Assembly (NCBI RefSeq): GCF_000689415.1
Contig: NZ_HG322950.1
Coordinates: 3,541,501-3,605,500 of the forward strand
Direction of reading: 5' to 3'
Length of the DNA: 64,000 nucleotides
From: Pseudomonas knackmussii B13
GTDB lineage: Bacteria > Pseudomonadota > Gammaproteobacteria > Pseudomonadales > Pseudomonadaceae
Of this stretch, positions 1 to 8,819 are shown piece after piece. Positions within the stretch are counted from its first letter, which is position 1, and each line of letters starts with the position of its first letter. The position numbers were made by a program, and so were the translations under genes. The notes under the pieces were generated by a model. It saw nothing but the letters and a program-made list of their open reading frames with translations, was not told the DNA's origin and made no database searches.

Positions 1-24
1 GGCATCATGGGTCGCGACGACTGA
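1..24 (+). CDS. C-terminal end of an upstream gene, probably yccA (Bax inhibitor-1 family)
   Basis: The first 24 bases read in frame as Gly-Ile-Met-Gly-Arg-Asp-Asp followed by TGA, and a good terminator hairpin follows, so this looks like the tail of a real gene. A short acidic tail suits the YccA/BI-1 membrane protein family, and yccA neighbours tusE in enterics and precedes tusD in Pseudomonas. The identification is inference from synteny; only seven codons are visible. Confidence 0.5.
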   Translation, partial: GIMGRDD

Positions 25-40
25 TCGAGCTGATATGTAG

Positions 41-76
41 GCAAAAGGCCCGTTTCGACGGGCTTTTTGCTTTTTC
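41..76 (+). terminator. Intrinsic terminator after the upstream gene
   Basis: GCAAAAGGCCCG pairs with CGGGCTTTTTGC around a six-base TTTCGA loop, with a T-rich tail. It separates the truncated upstream gene from the tus operon. Confidence 0.8.
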
Positions 77-139
77 CGGCCAGCGAAATTTCCACAAGCG
101 CCGTATCATTGCCGGCACGTCCGCCGTACGACTTCAGCC

Positions 140-532
140 ATGAAATTCGCCATTGCCCTCTTCGCTCCCCCGCACTCGCCCGCGGCCCGGCGCGCCCTGC
201 GTTTCGCCGAGGCGACGCTCGCCGGCGGCCATGAAATCGTCCGCTTGTTCTTCTACCAGGACGGCGTGCACAGCGCGTCGAGCAATCCGGTGACCAGCCA
301 GGACGAGCTCGACGTCGCCGCCTCCTGGAGCCGCTTCGTCAGCGAGCACAAACTGGACGCTGTGGTCTGCATCGCCGCCGCGTTGCGCCGTGGCGTGCTC
401 AATACCGAAGAGGCCAGCCGCTATCAGCGCCCGGCAGCCAACCTGCAGGCGCCCTGGGAGCTGTCCGGCCTGGGCCAGCTGCATGAAGCGGCACAACTCG
501 CCGACCGCCTGGTCTGCTTCGGAGGCGACTGA
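140..532 (+). CDS. tusD: Sulfurtransferase TusD (DsrE family)
   Basis: Subunit of the cytoplasmic TusBCD complex, which accepts persulfide sulfur from TusA and passes it to TusE for 2-thiolation of U34 in tRNA Glu, Gln and Lys. The protein is 130 residues, the usual length. The sulfur-carrying cysteine is Cys77, in VVCIAAALRRGV, the typical TusD context. The stop overlaps the tusC start by one base and the tusD, tusC, tusB and tusE genes follow without gaps, so they should form one transcript. Confidence 0.95.
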   Translation: MKFAIALFAPPHSPAARRALRFAEATLAGGHEIVRLFFYQDGVHSASSNPVTSQDELDVAASWSRFVSEHKLDAVVCIAAALRRGVLNTEEASRYQRPAANLQAPWELSGLGQLHEAAQLADRLVCFGGD

Positions 533-891
533 TGGCCAAATCCCTGCTGATCATCACCCGCCAGGCGCCCTGGTCCGGCCCCGCGGCCCGGGAAGCGCTG
601 GACATCGCGCTCGCCGGCGGCGCCTTCGACCTGCCCATCGGCCTGCTCTTCCTGGATGACGGCGTTTTCCAGCTCGCGCCGGGGCAGAAGCCCACCAACC
701 TGGAACAGAAAGACCTGCAGGCAAACCTCCAGGCACTCCCGCTGTTCGGCGTCGAAGATCTCTATGTAGCCGCTCGCAGCCTCGCTGAGCGCGGGCTTGC
801 CGCCGACGGGCTGAGCCTGCCGGCACAGGTGCTGGACGACACCGCGCTGCGGCAGCTGACCCAGGACTACGACCAGGTGATCACCCTCTGA
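532..891 (+). CDS. tusC: Sulfurtransferase complex subunit TusC
   Basis: DsrF-like subunit of the TusBCD heterohexamer, 119 residues. The start MAKSLLIITRQAPWSG and the DDGVFQL segment are characteristic of TusC. The protein has no cysteine at the TusD position, so it is structural or regulatory rather than the sulfur carrier. It overlaps tusD and tusB by one base each (ATGA-type junctions), which suggests translational coupling and fixed stoichiometry. Confidence 0.93.
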   Translation: MAKSLLIITRQAPWSGPAAREALDIALAGGAFDLPIGLLFLDDGVFQLAPGQKPTNLEQKDLQANLQALPLFGVEDLYVAARSLAERGLAADGLSLPAQVLDDTALRQLTQDYDQVITL

Positions 892-1190
892 TGAGCACGC
901 TGCATCTGCTATCCCATTCCCCGTTCGGCGACGGTCGCCTGGACAGCTGCCTGATGCTGCTTGGCAGCGACGACGCCATGCTGCTCAGCGGCGACGCCGT
1001 CTACGCCCTGGCCACCGGCAGCGCACCGCGCCAACGCCTGGAGTCGCTGCCCAACGCACTCTTCGCCCTCGACGAAGACCTCCAGGCCCGCGGCCTGCAG
1101 GACGCACTGCCGGCCAATGCAAAGGCGGTCGACTACCCCGCTTTCGTCGAACTCTGCACCCGCTACGACAAGGTCAACGCCTGGCTATGA
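891..1190 (+). CDS. tusB: Sulfurtransferase complex subunit TusB
   Basis: Third subunit of TusBCD (DsrH family), 99 residues. It begins MSTLHLLSHSPFGDGR, typical of TusB, and contains the conserved GDAVYAL segment. The stop overlaps the downstream tusE start. The assignment rests on family pattern, size and position between tusC and tusE. Confidence 0.92.
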   Translation: MSTLHLLSHSPFGDGRLDSCLMLLGSDDAMLLSGDAVYALATGSAPRQRLESLPNALFALDEDLQARGLQDALPANAKAVDYPAFVELCTRYDKVNAWL

Positions 1191-1522
1191 ATACGCTCTC
1201 GGTCAACGGTCATAGCATCGCCCTGGACAAGGACGGTTACCTGCAGCATCTGGGCGACTGGTCCGAGGCCACCGCCGAGGCCTTGGCACTGCAGGAAGAC
1301 CTGCACCTCTCCGCCGACCACTGGGAAATCATCACCCTGCTGCGAGAGTTCTATGCCGAGTTCCAGCTGTCGCCGGCCAACCGCCCGCTGATCAAGTTCG
1401 TCGCCCAGCGCCTGGGCCCGGAAAAGGGCAACAGCCTGCACCTCAACCTCCTGTTCAAGGGCACCCCGGCCAAGCTTGCCGCCAAGCTTGCCGGCCTGCC
1501 GAAGCCGACCAATTGCCTATGA
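1187..1522 (+). CDS. tusE: Sulfur relay protein TusE (DsrC family)
   Basis: Accepts sulfur from TusBCD and delivers it to MnmA, which is encoded in the same window at 22033. The protein is 111 residues and ends KPTNCL, with the functional cysteine as the penultimate residue, as in DsrC/TusE proteins. It overlaps tusB by four bases and the following gene by four bases (ATGA). Confidence 0.94.
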   Translation: MNTLSVNGHSIALDKDGYLQHLGDWSEATAEALALQEDLHLSADHWEIITLLREFYAEFQLSPANRPLIKFVAQRLGPEKGNSLHLNLLFKGTPAKLAAKLAGLPKPTNCL

Positions 1523-2517
1523 CAGTCGCCCCGCTCGTCCTGCAGACTCCCGCCGAACACCCTTTCGCCCAGTTCGTCCGCATCCTCGGCAAGGGCAAGC
1601 GCGGTGCACGCAGCATGACCCGTGAAGAGGCCCGCGAAGCGCTCGGCCTGATCCTCGATGGCCAGGTGGAAGAGACCCAACTGGGCGCCTTCCTGATGCT
1701 GCTGCGACACAAGGAAGAAAGCGCTGACGAGCTCGCCGGTTTCACCGAAGCGGTGCGCGCTCGTTTGCAGGCTCCGGCCATCCCCGTCGACCTCGACTGG
1801 CCCAGCTACGCCGGCAAGAAGCGCCACCTGCCCTGGTACCTGCTGGCCGCCAAGTGCCTGGCCGGCAGCGGTACGCGCATCCTCCTGCATGGGGGCGGCG
1901 CACATACCGCGGGGCGCCTGTACACCGAACAACTGCTGGATGTGCTGAACATTCCGCTGTGCCGCGACTGGCATTCGGTTGGCAGTGCCCTAGACGAACA
2001 CGGCCTGGCATTCGCACCGCTGGTGGACTGGATGCCGACGTTGCAGCACATGATCGACCTGCGCAACACCCTCGGCCTGCGCTCGCCGATCCACTCGCTG
2101 GTGCGCCTGCTCAACCCGCTGGGCGCGCATTGCATCCTGCAGAGCATCTTCCACCCCGGCTACCAGGACACCCACCGCGAAGCCAGCCGCTTGCTCGGCG
2201 ACCGCGCCATCGTGATCAAGGGCGAAGGCGGCGAGATCGAGATCAACCCGGACGGCCCGGCGCAACTCTATGGCGCCGAAAACGGCGAGAGCTGGGATGA
2301 GGAGTGGCCAGCCCTTTCCGCGCTGCGCCACGTCAAGCCGGAGCGCCTGGACCCGCAGGTGCTGAAAGACGTCTGGACCGGCGCAAGCGACGATGCTTAT
2401 GGCGAGCTGGCGGTAACCGCCACAATGGCGCTCGCCCTTCGCGGCCTCGGCCGAGACCGCGAGACTGCCTTTGCAGAGGCGCGCGAGCGCTGGGCCGCCC
2501 GAGACAAATCGATCTGA
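1519..2517 (+). CDS. ybiB: TrpD2/YbiB-like glycosyl transferase family protein
   Basis: About 332 residues from the ATG that overlaps the tusE stop; an in-frame TTG six bases upstream is possible but less likely. The N-terminal helical domain and the following region (GSGTRILLHGGG, HCILQSIFHPGY) resemble anthranilate phosphoribosyltransferase TrpD. The motifs place it in the TrpD2/YbiB branch, whose E. coli member binds nucleic acids and does not make tryptophan. The tight coupling to tusE suggests a role linked to tRNA or RNA, which is inference. Confidence 0.8.
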   Translation: MTVAPLVLQTPAEHPFAQFVRILGKGKRGARSMTREEAREALGLILDGQVEETQLGAFLMLLRHKEESADELAGFTEAVRARLQAPAIPVDLDWPSYAGKKRHLPWYLLAAKCLAGSGTRILLHGGGAHTAGRLYTEQLLDVLNIPLCRDWHSVGSALDEHGLAFAPLVDWMPTLQHMIDLRNTLGLRSPIHSLVRLLNPLGAHCILQSIFHPGYQDTHREASRLLGDRAIVIKGEGGEIEINPDGPAQLYGAENGESWDEEWPALSALRHVKPERLDPQVLKDVWTGASDDAYGELAVTATMALALRGLGRDRETAFAEARERWAARDKSI

Positions 2518-2605
2518 TCGATACATAGAAGCGTATTTTTGCGCTTATCTATCGACAGCAAATGAATAGACTGGCTCCCATCGCTTACTTACACGGGAGC
2601 CCGTC

Positions 2606-3607
2606 ATGGGACAGCTCATCGATGGCCGCTGGCACGACCAGTGGTACGACACCAGCAAGGATGGCCGCTTCCAGCGCGAGAACGCGCAACGCCGCAACTG
2701 GGTCACCGCCGACGGCCGTCCCGGCCCCAGCGGCGAAGGCGGCTTCCGCGCCGAGGCCGGGCGCTATCACCTCTACGTCTCCCTGGCCTGCCCCTGGGCA
2801 CACCGCACGCTGATCTATCGGAAGCTCAAGGGCCTGTCCGGCCTGATCGACGTCTCGGTGGTCAGCTGGCTGATGCTGGAAGAGGGTTGGACTTTCGACC
2901 GCGACTTCGGCTCCAGCGGCGACGCCCTGGAAGGCCTGCGCTTCCTCCACCAGCGCTACACCAGCGACGACCCGCACTACACCGGTCGCGTCACCGTGCC
3001 TGTGCTGTGGGACAAGCAGGAGAAACGCATCGTCAGCAACGAGTCGTCGGAAATCATCCGCATGTTCAACTCGGCGTTCGACGGGCTGACCGGCAACGAC
3101 CTGGACCTCTACCCCGCCGAACTGCGCGAAGAGATCGACGCCCTCAACGCACGCATCTACCCGGCAGTGAACAACGGCGTTTATCGCGCTGGCTTCGCGA
3201 CCACCCAAGGTGCGTACGAGGAAGCATTCAATACGCTGTTCGACGAACTCGACCGTCTGGAAGCCCTGCTCGGCGAGCGGCGCTACCTGGCTGGTGAATA
3301 CCTGACCGAAGCCGATGTCCGCCTGTTCACCACGCTGATCCGCTTCGACGCGGTGTATCACGGGCACTTCAAATGCAACCTGAAGCGCCTGGCGGATTAC
3401 CCTAACCTCTCCGGCTGGCTGCGTGAGCTGTACCAGTGGCAGGGCGTGGCCGAAACCGTGGACTTCCAGCACATCAAGAACCACTACTACGGCAGCCATC
3501 GCACCATCAATCCAACCGGCGTGGTACCGCTCGGCCCGCAGCAGGATTTCAGCGCACCGCACGGGCGCGAGCATCTGCCGGGCAAAGGGATCGCGCGCAA
3601 AGGCTGA
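2606..3607 (+). CDS. yqjG: Glutathionyl-hydroquinone reductase (YqjG/EcfH-type GST)
   Basis: Reduces glutathionyl-hydroquinones with glutathione, in the cytosol. The protein is 333 residues. The N-terminal thioredoxin-like domain carries the catalytic Cys62 in SLACPWAHR, the xi-class GST signature, followed by a helical C-terminal domain containing EADVRLFTTLIRFDAVY. The family is about 320-330 residues long, so it looks complete. It is a single gene, 88 bases after ybiB, and a strong hairpin follows. Confidence 0.9.
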   Translation: MGQLIDGRWHDQWYDTSKDGRFQRENAQRRNWVTADGRPGPSGEGGFRAEAGRYHLYVSLACPWAHRTLIYRKLKGLSGLIDVSVVSWLMLEEGWTFDRDFGSSGDALEGLRFLHQRYTSDDPHYTGRVTVPVLWDKQEKRIVSNESSEIIRMFNSAFDGLTGNDLDLYPAELREEIDALNARIYPAVNNGVYRAGFATTQGAYEEAFNTLFDELDRLEALLGERRYLAGEYLTEADVRLFTTLIRFDAVYHGHFKCNLKRLADYPNLSGWLRELYQWQGVAETVDFQHIKNHYYGSHRTINPTGVVPLGPQQDFSAPHGREHLPGKGIARKG

Positions 3608-3618
3608 GGCGAGCGAAG

Positions 3619-3645
3619 GGCGGATAACCTTCGAGGTTATCCGCC
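3619..3645. terminator. Hairpin after the GST gene
   Basis: A perfect 12-base inverted repeat (GGCGGATAACCT / AGGTTATCCGCC) with a three-base loop lies 11 bases after the stop. There is no T-run, so it may act as a stability hairpin or weak terminator. The rest of the gap to 3760 shows nothing recognisable. Confidence 0.5.
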
Positions 3646-3760
3646 GCTTGACCTTACCTGTCGGCACACACGGATTCGAACCAGACGTTTATCGCAGGCG
3701 TGCATCGAGCAGATGCCTGGCAGTTCGCCTCCCCGGTTCAGCCAAGAAATGGCCGATACG

Positions 3761-4111
3761 TCAGAGTGGCTTGTCGATCTTGTCGTAGATCTTCTGCAGT
3801 GCAGCCAGGCGCTCCTGGTAACGCTGTTTCAGGCAAGCCTTGTTAGCGCCGCAGGCGCGGCGCTCATCCAGCCAGGCAAGCTGGGCGTCGCCCATATCGC
3901 CCCGCACACCCATGGCGAACAGGCCACTGAGCAGGCGGTAGGTGGTAGCCATCTGCACATCCAGCTCGGACAACTGGCGATCGGCACAAATGGCCTTCTC
4001 ATCTGCGTGCCGGGCCTGCTTGCAATCGAAGCTGGCCGCACTGGCCGGAAGCGCCAAAACAGCCAGGGCACAGGTCGCACCGAAGACTGCCATGGCGCGC
4101 CCCCCCATCAT
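3761..4111 (-). CDS. LprI/DUF1311 family secreted protein
   Basis: A 116-residue protein with an N-terminal signal peptide (hydrophobic core roughly residues 7-25, ending LPASAA), so probably periplasmic. The mature part has four cysteines arranged as in the lysozyme-inhibitor-like LprI domain (FDCKQA, KAICAD, RRACGANKACL), suggesting two disulfides. The start overlaps the cysG stop by four bases, so it is co-transcribed with cysG. A role in lysozyme inhibition is known only for some members and is not shown here. Confidence 0.75.
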   Translation of the reverse strand: MMGGRAMAVFGATCALAVLALPASAASFDCKQARHADEKAICADRQLSELDVQMATTYRLLSGLFAMGVRGDMGDAQLAWLDERRACGANKACLKQRYQERLAALQKIYDKIDKPL

Positions 4112-5493
4112 TGCTGGCCTTCGAACCAGGCGAGCTTGTCGCGCAGGGAAACCACTTCGCCGACGATCACCAGGGTCGGCGCATGTACTTCGTGCTCAGC
4201 GACCAGTTGTGGCAGATCGGCCAAGGTGCCGGTGAACACCCGCTGATGCACCGTGGTGCCTTGCTGCACGAGAGCTGCCGGCGTACTCGCAGCACGACCG
4301 TGGCGCACCAACTGCTCGCAGATCACCGGCAAGCCAACCAGGCCCATGTAGAACACCAGGGTCTGACCAGGCGCGACCAGGTCGTTCCATGGCAGATCGG
4401 TGCTGCCGTCCTTCAGGTGACCGGTAACGAAACGCACCGACTGCGCGTAATCGCGATGGGTCAACGGAATGCCGGCATAGGCTGCACAGCCGCTGGCTGC
4501 GGTAATGCCCGGCACCACCTGGAACGGAATGCCATTGGCCGCCAGTTCGTCGATCTCCTCGCCACCGCGACCGAATATGAAGGGATCGCCGCCCTTCAGA
4601 CGCAGCACGCGCTTGCCTTCCTTAGCCAGCTCGACGAGCTTGCGGTTGATCTCGTCCTGCGGAACGGCATGGTCGGCACGGCGCTTGCCGACATAAAGAC
4701 GGTCGGCATCGCGGCGGCACAAATCGAGGATGGCCGGAGCGACAAGACGGTCATAGAGCACCACGTCGGCCTGCTGCATCAGGCGCAGGGCGCGGAAGGT
4801 CAGCAGGTCAGGATCGCCCGGGCCTGCGCCGACCAGGTACACCTCGCCACGCGCATCAGCCTGGCCGCCCGCCAGCTTCTCGACCAACAGGCGTTCGGCT
4901 TCCGCGGGCTGCCCGGAGAGCGCGCGCTCGGCCACCGGCCCCTGGAAGACTTCTTCCCAGAACTGGCGGCGCTGCTGCAGGTCTGGCAGGCGCTGCTTGA
5001 CCGCCTCGCGGAAGCGGCTTGCCAGCCCGGCCAGCTGGCCATAGGTAGAGGGAATCCAGGTTTCCAGCTTGGCCCGCAGCAGGCGCGCCAGCACCGGCGC
5101 GTCGCCGCCGCTGGACACTGCCACGAGCAGCGGCGAACGATCGACGATGGCCGGGAAGATCACGCTGCATAGCGCCGGCGAATCGACCACGTTGACCGGC
5201 ACGCTGCGCACATGGGCGTCGCGCGATACCTGTGCGTTCAGCGGCTCGTCGTCGGTGGCGGCGATGACCAGTACGCAATTGCCGAGGTCGCCCTCGGCAT
5301 AGCGGCGTTCGAGCAGTTCGCCACCGCCCTGCTCCACCAGCTCGCGCAGCTCGCTGTGAACCTGTGGTGCGACCACGCGCAGGACGGCGCCCGCGCTGTC
5401 GAGCAGGCGTGCCTTGCGCAGCGCGACTTCACCGCCCCCGACCAAGAGCACGCGACGCCCGCGCAGGATGTGGAACAGCGGCAGCGAATCCAT
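4108..5493 (-). CDS. cysG: Siroheme synthase (multifunctional)
   Basis: Makes siroheme from uroporphyrinogen III, the cofactor of sulfite and nitrite reductases. The N-terminal third is the NAD-dependent precorrin-2 dehydrogenase/ferrochelatase, with LLVGGGEVALRKARLL near residues 16-31. The C-terminal part is uroporphyrinogen-III methyltransferase (VGAGPGDPDLLTFRALRL and LRLKGGDPFIFGRGGEE). At 461 residues it is the full trifunctional form. It lies one base downstream of serS. Confidence 0.96.
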   Translation of the reverse strand: MDSLPLFHILRGRRVLLVGGGEVALRKARLLDSAGAVLRVVAPQVHSELRELVEQGGGELLERRYAEGDLGNCVLVIAATDDEPLNAQVSRDAHVRSVPVNVVDSPALCSVIFPAIVDRSPLLVAVSSGGDAPVLARLLRAKLETWIPSTYGQLAGLASRFREAVKQRLPDLQQRRQFWEEVFQGPVAERALSGQPAEAERLLVEKLAGGQADARGEVYLVGAGPGDPDLLTFRALRLMQQADVVLYDRLVAPAILDLCRRDADRLYVGKRRADHAVPQDEINRKLVELAKEGKRVLRLKGGDPFIFGRGGEEIDELAANGIPFQVVPGITAASGCAAYAGIPLTHRDYAQSVRFVTGHLKDGSTDLPWNDLVAPGQTLVFYMGLVGLPVICEQLVRHGRAASTPAALVQQGTTVHQRVFTGTLADLPQLVAEHEVHAPTLVIVGEVVSLRDKLAWFEGQQ

Positions 5494-5494
5494 C

Positions 5495-6775
<1,281 letters not shown>

Positions 6776-6817
6776 GGTCTGTTCTCGTGTCTAGTGTCGG
6801 CGGCGTGCGGGCGCCGC

Positions 6818-8143
6818 TCAGGATTTTCTGCGTTTTCTCGGGCTGGCCCGATCCAGGGCCGCCAGGTGTTTGAGCTTCTCGCCGATCTTCAGCTCCAGGC
6901 CACGGGGCACGGGCTGGTAATACTGGCGCGGTTCGAGCTGCTCGGGGAAGTAGTCTTCCCCGGCGGCGTAGGCGTCGGGCTCGTCGTGGGCATAACGATA
7001 CTCTTCGCCATAGCCGAGGTTCTTCATCAGTTTGGTCGGTGCATTGCGCAAATGCAGCGGCACTTCCAGCGAGCCGTTCTCGGCAACATCGCGACGCGCT
7101 GTGTTGTAGGCGTTGTAAACGGCATTGCTCTTCGGCGCGCAGGCGAGATAAACGATGGCCTGCGCGATGGCCAGCTCGCCTTCGGGGCTACCCAGGCGCT
7201 CCTGTACGTCCCAGGCATGCAGGCACAGGGTCAACGCGCGCGGGTCGGCGTTGCCGATGTCTTCGCTGGCCATGCGTACCACGCGACGGGCGATGTAGAG
7301 CGGATCGCAACCGCCATCGAGCATGCGGGCGTACCAGTAGAGCGCACCGTCCGGACTGGAGCCGCGCACCGACTTGTGCAGCGCGCTGATCTGGTCGTAG
7401 AAGGCCTCGCCGCCCTTGTCGAAACGACGGCGGCTATCGCCCAGCAGGTTTTGCAGCAGCTCGGCGCTGATCTCGCCACCGTCCTCGGCCAGGTCGGAGG
7501 CATTCTCCAGCAGGTTGAGCATGCGTCGGCCGTCGCCATCGGCAGCCGCCATCAGGATGGCGAAGCTCTCGTCCGGCAGGCTCAGGCGACGCTTGCCGAG
7601 GCCCTTGTCCTCGTGCAGCGCGCGGTCCACGAGCTTGCGCAGCGCCGCTTCGTCCAGGCTTTTAAGCACATAGACGCGCGCCCGCGAAAGCAGTGCGTTG
7701 TTCAGTTCGAACGAGGGGTTCTCGGTGGTCGCGCCGATGAAGATCAGGGTGCCGTCTTCGACATACGGCAGGAAGGCATCCTGCTGGCTCTTGTTGAAGC
7801 GGTGCACTTCGTCGACGAAGAGAATGGTGCGGCGGCCGTATTGCGCCGCCTGCTGTTTGGCCATCTCCACCGATTGGCGGATTTCCTTGACGCCCGAGAG
7901 CACCGCCGAGAGGGTCTCGAAGTGCGCATCGGAAACCTGTGCCAGCAGCTTGGCCAGCGTCGTCTTGCCGACGCCCGGCGGCCCCCAGAAGATCATCGAG
8001 TGCAGCGCGCCCTGCTCCAGCGCCTCGCGCAACGGCTTGCCGCGGGCGAGCAGGTGCTCCTGGCCGACGTATTCGTCCAGGCTGGCCGCACGCAGGCGCG
8101 CTGCCAGGGGCTGGGCTACGGGTTCGGAACGAAACAGGTCCAC
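6818..8143 (-). CDS. rarA: Replication-associated recombination protein A
   Basis: AAA+ ATPase of the RarA/MgsA/WRNIP1 family, which acts at stalled replication forks and gaps. The protein is 441 residues. Walker A is GPPGVGKTT at residues 54-62, and Walker B/DEXH is FVDEVHRFNKSQQDAFLP. A clamp-loader-like C-terminal domain with SVRGSSPDGALYWYARML follows. It belongs to the ftsK-lolA-rarA-serS cluster common to gammaproteobacteria. Confidence 0.96.
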   Translation of the reverse strand: MDLFRSEPVAQPLAARLRAASLDEYVGQEHLLARGKPLREALEQGALHSMIFWGPPGVGKTTLAKLLAQVSDAHFETLSAVLSGVKEIRQSVEMAKQQAAQYGRRTILFVDEVHRFNKSQQDAFLPYVEDGTLIFIGATTENPSFELNNALLSRARVYVLKSLDEAALRKLVDRALHEDKGLGKRRLSLPDESFAILMAAADGDGRRMLNLLENASDLAEDGGEISAELLQNLLGDSRRRFDKGGEAFYDQISALHKSVRGSSPDGALYWYARMLDGGCDPLYIARRVVRMASEDIGNADPRALTLCLHAWDVQERLGSPEGELAIAQAIVYLACAPKSNAVYNAYNTARRDVAENGSLEVPLHLRNAPTKLMKNLGYGEEYRYAHDEPDAYAAGEDYFPEQLEPRQYYQPVPRGLELKIGEKLKHLAALDRASPRKRRKS

Positions 8144-8183
8144 GCTGACTACCTCACGGGCGCCGCGCTCGGGCGGCGACCCT

Positions 8184-8807
8184 TCACTCCTGGATGACGT
8201 CGACGCCCTTGGGCGCTTCGAAGACGAACTGCTTGGCGTCCACCGGCTCGTTCATCTTCACGTCGAAGAACAGGATGTTGGTGCGCTGGCCGACGCTGTC
8301 GATCAGTTGCATGTCGTTGACCACGCCGTTGCGGAAGGAAATCCGCAGGCTGTCGAACAGCGTGTCCTTGTCCTTCGGCTTGAGGATGAAGTCGACCACG
8401 TTGCCGCCGTCCTTGCCGGTGATGTCGAAGCTCTCGTGGATCTTCGAGATATCGCCGGAAAGCAGCAGCGCCGGGGTCTGGGTCAGGCGCTGGTCGAGCT
8501 TCTGGATGGTCACCTGCTGCAGATCCGGGTCATACAGCCAGACCTTCTCGCCATTGGAGATCAGCAGTTGCTCCTGCGGCGCATCGGTGTGCCAGCGGAA
8601 CAGGCCCGGACGCTTGAGCGCCAGGTTGCCGGCGGTTTCCTGCAGGCGAGTGCCGCTGCCGTCCAGCGTCAGCTGGGAGAAGCGTGCGGTCATGGTTTGC
8701 GCCTTGCTCAACAGCCCGCTCAGGCGTTGGGTGGAGGCATCGTCGGCGTGGGCCTGAACGCCGGTAAAAGTCAGCGCAGCAAGCAGCAGCATGCGGATCA
8801 AGCGCAT
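8184..8807 (-). CDS. lolA: Outer-membrane lipoprotein carrier protein LolA
   Basis: Periplasmic chaperone that takes lipoproteins from LolCDE to LolB. The protein is 207 residues with a signal peptide ending near residue 21 (TGVQAHA). Typical LolA segments are present: FSQLTLDGSGTRLQETAG, KRPGLFRWHTDAP and LISNGEKVWLYDPDLQQVTI. It lies 12 bases after ftsK and 40 before rarA, in one operon. Confidence 0.96.
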   Translation of the reverse strand: MRLIRMLLLAALTFTGVQAHADDASTQRLSGLLSKAQTMTARFSQLTLDGSGTRLQETAGNLALKRPGLFRWHTDAPQEQLLISNGEKVWLYDPDLQQVTIQKLDQRLTQTPALLLSGDISKIHESFDITGKDGGNVVDFILKPKDKDTLFDSLRISFRNGVVNDMQLIDSVGQRTNILFFDVKMNEPVDAKQFVFEAPKGVDVIQE

Positions 8808-8819
8808 GGAATTCCTCGA

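Noticed and set aside
3660..3700. tRNA-like 'GGATTCGAACC' string
   Set aside because: It resembles a T-arm, but no acceptor stem, anticodon arm or CCA end fits on either strand.
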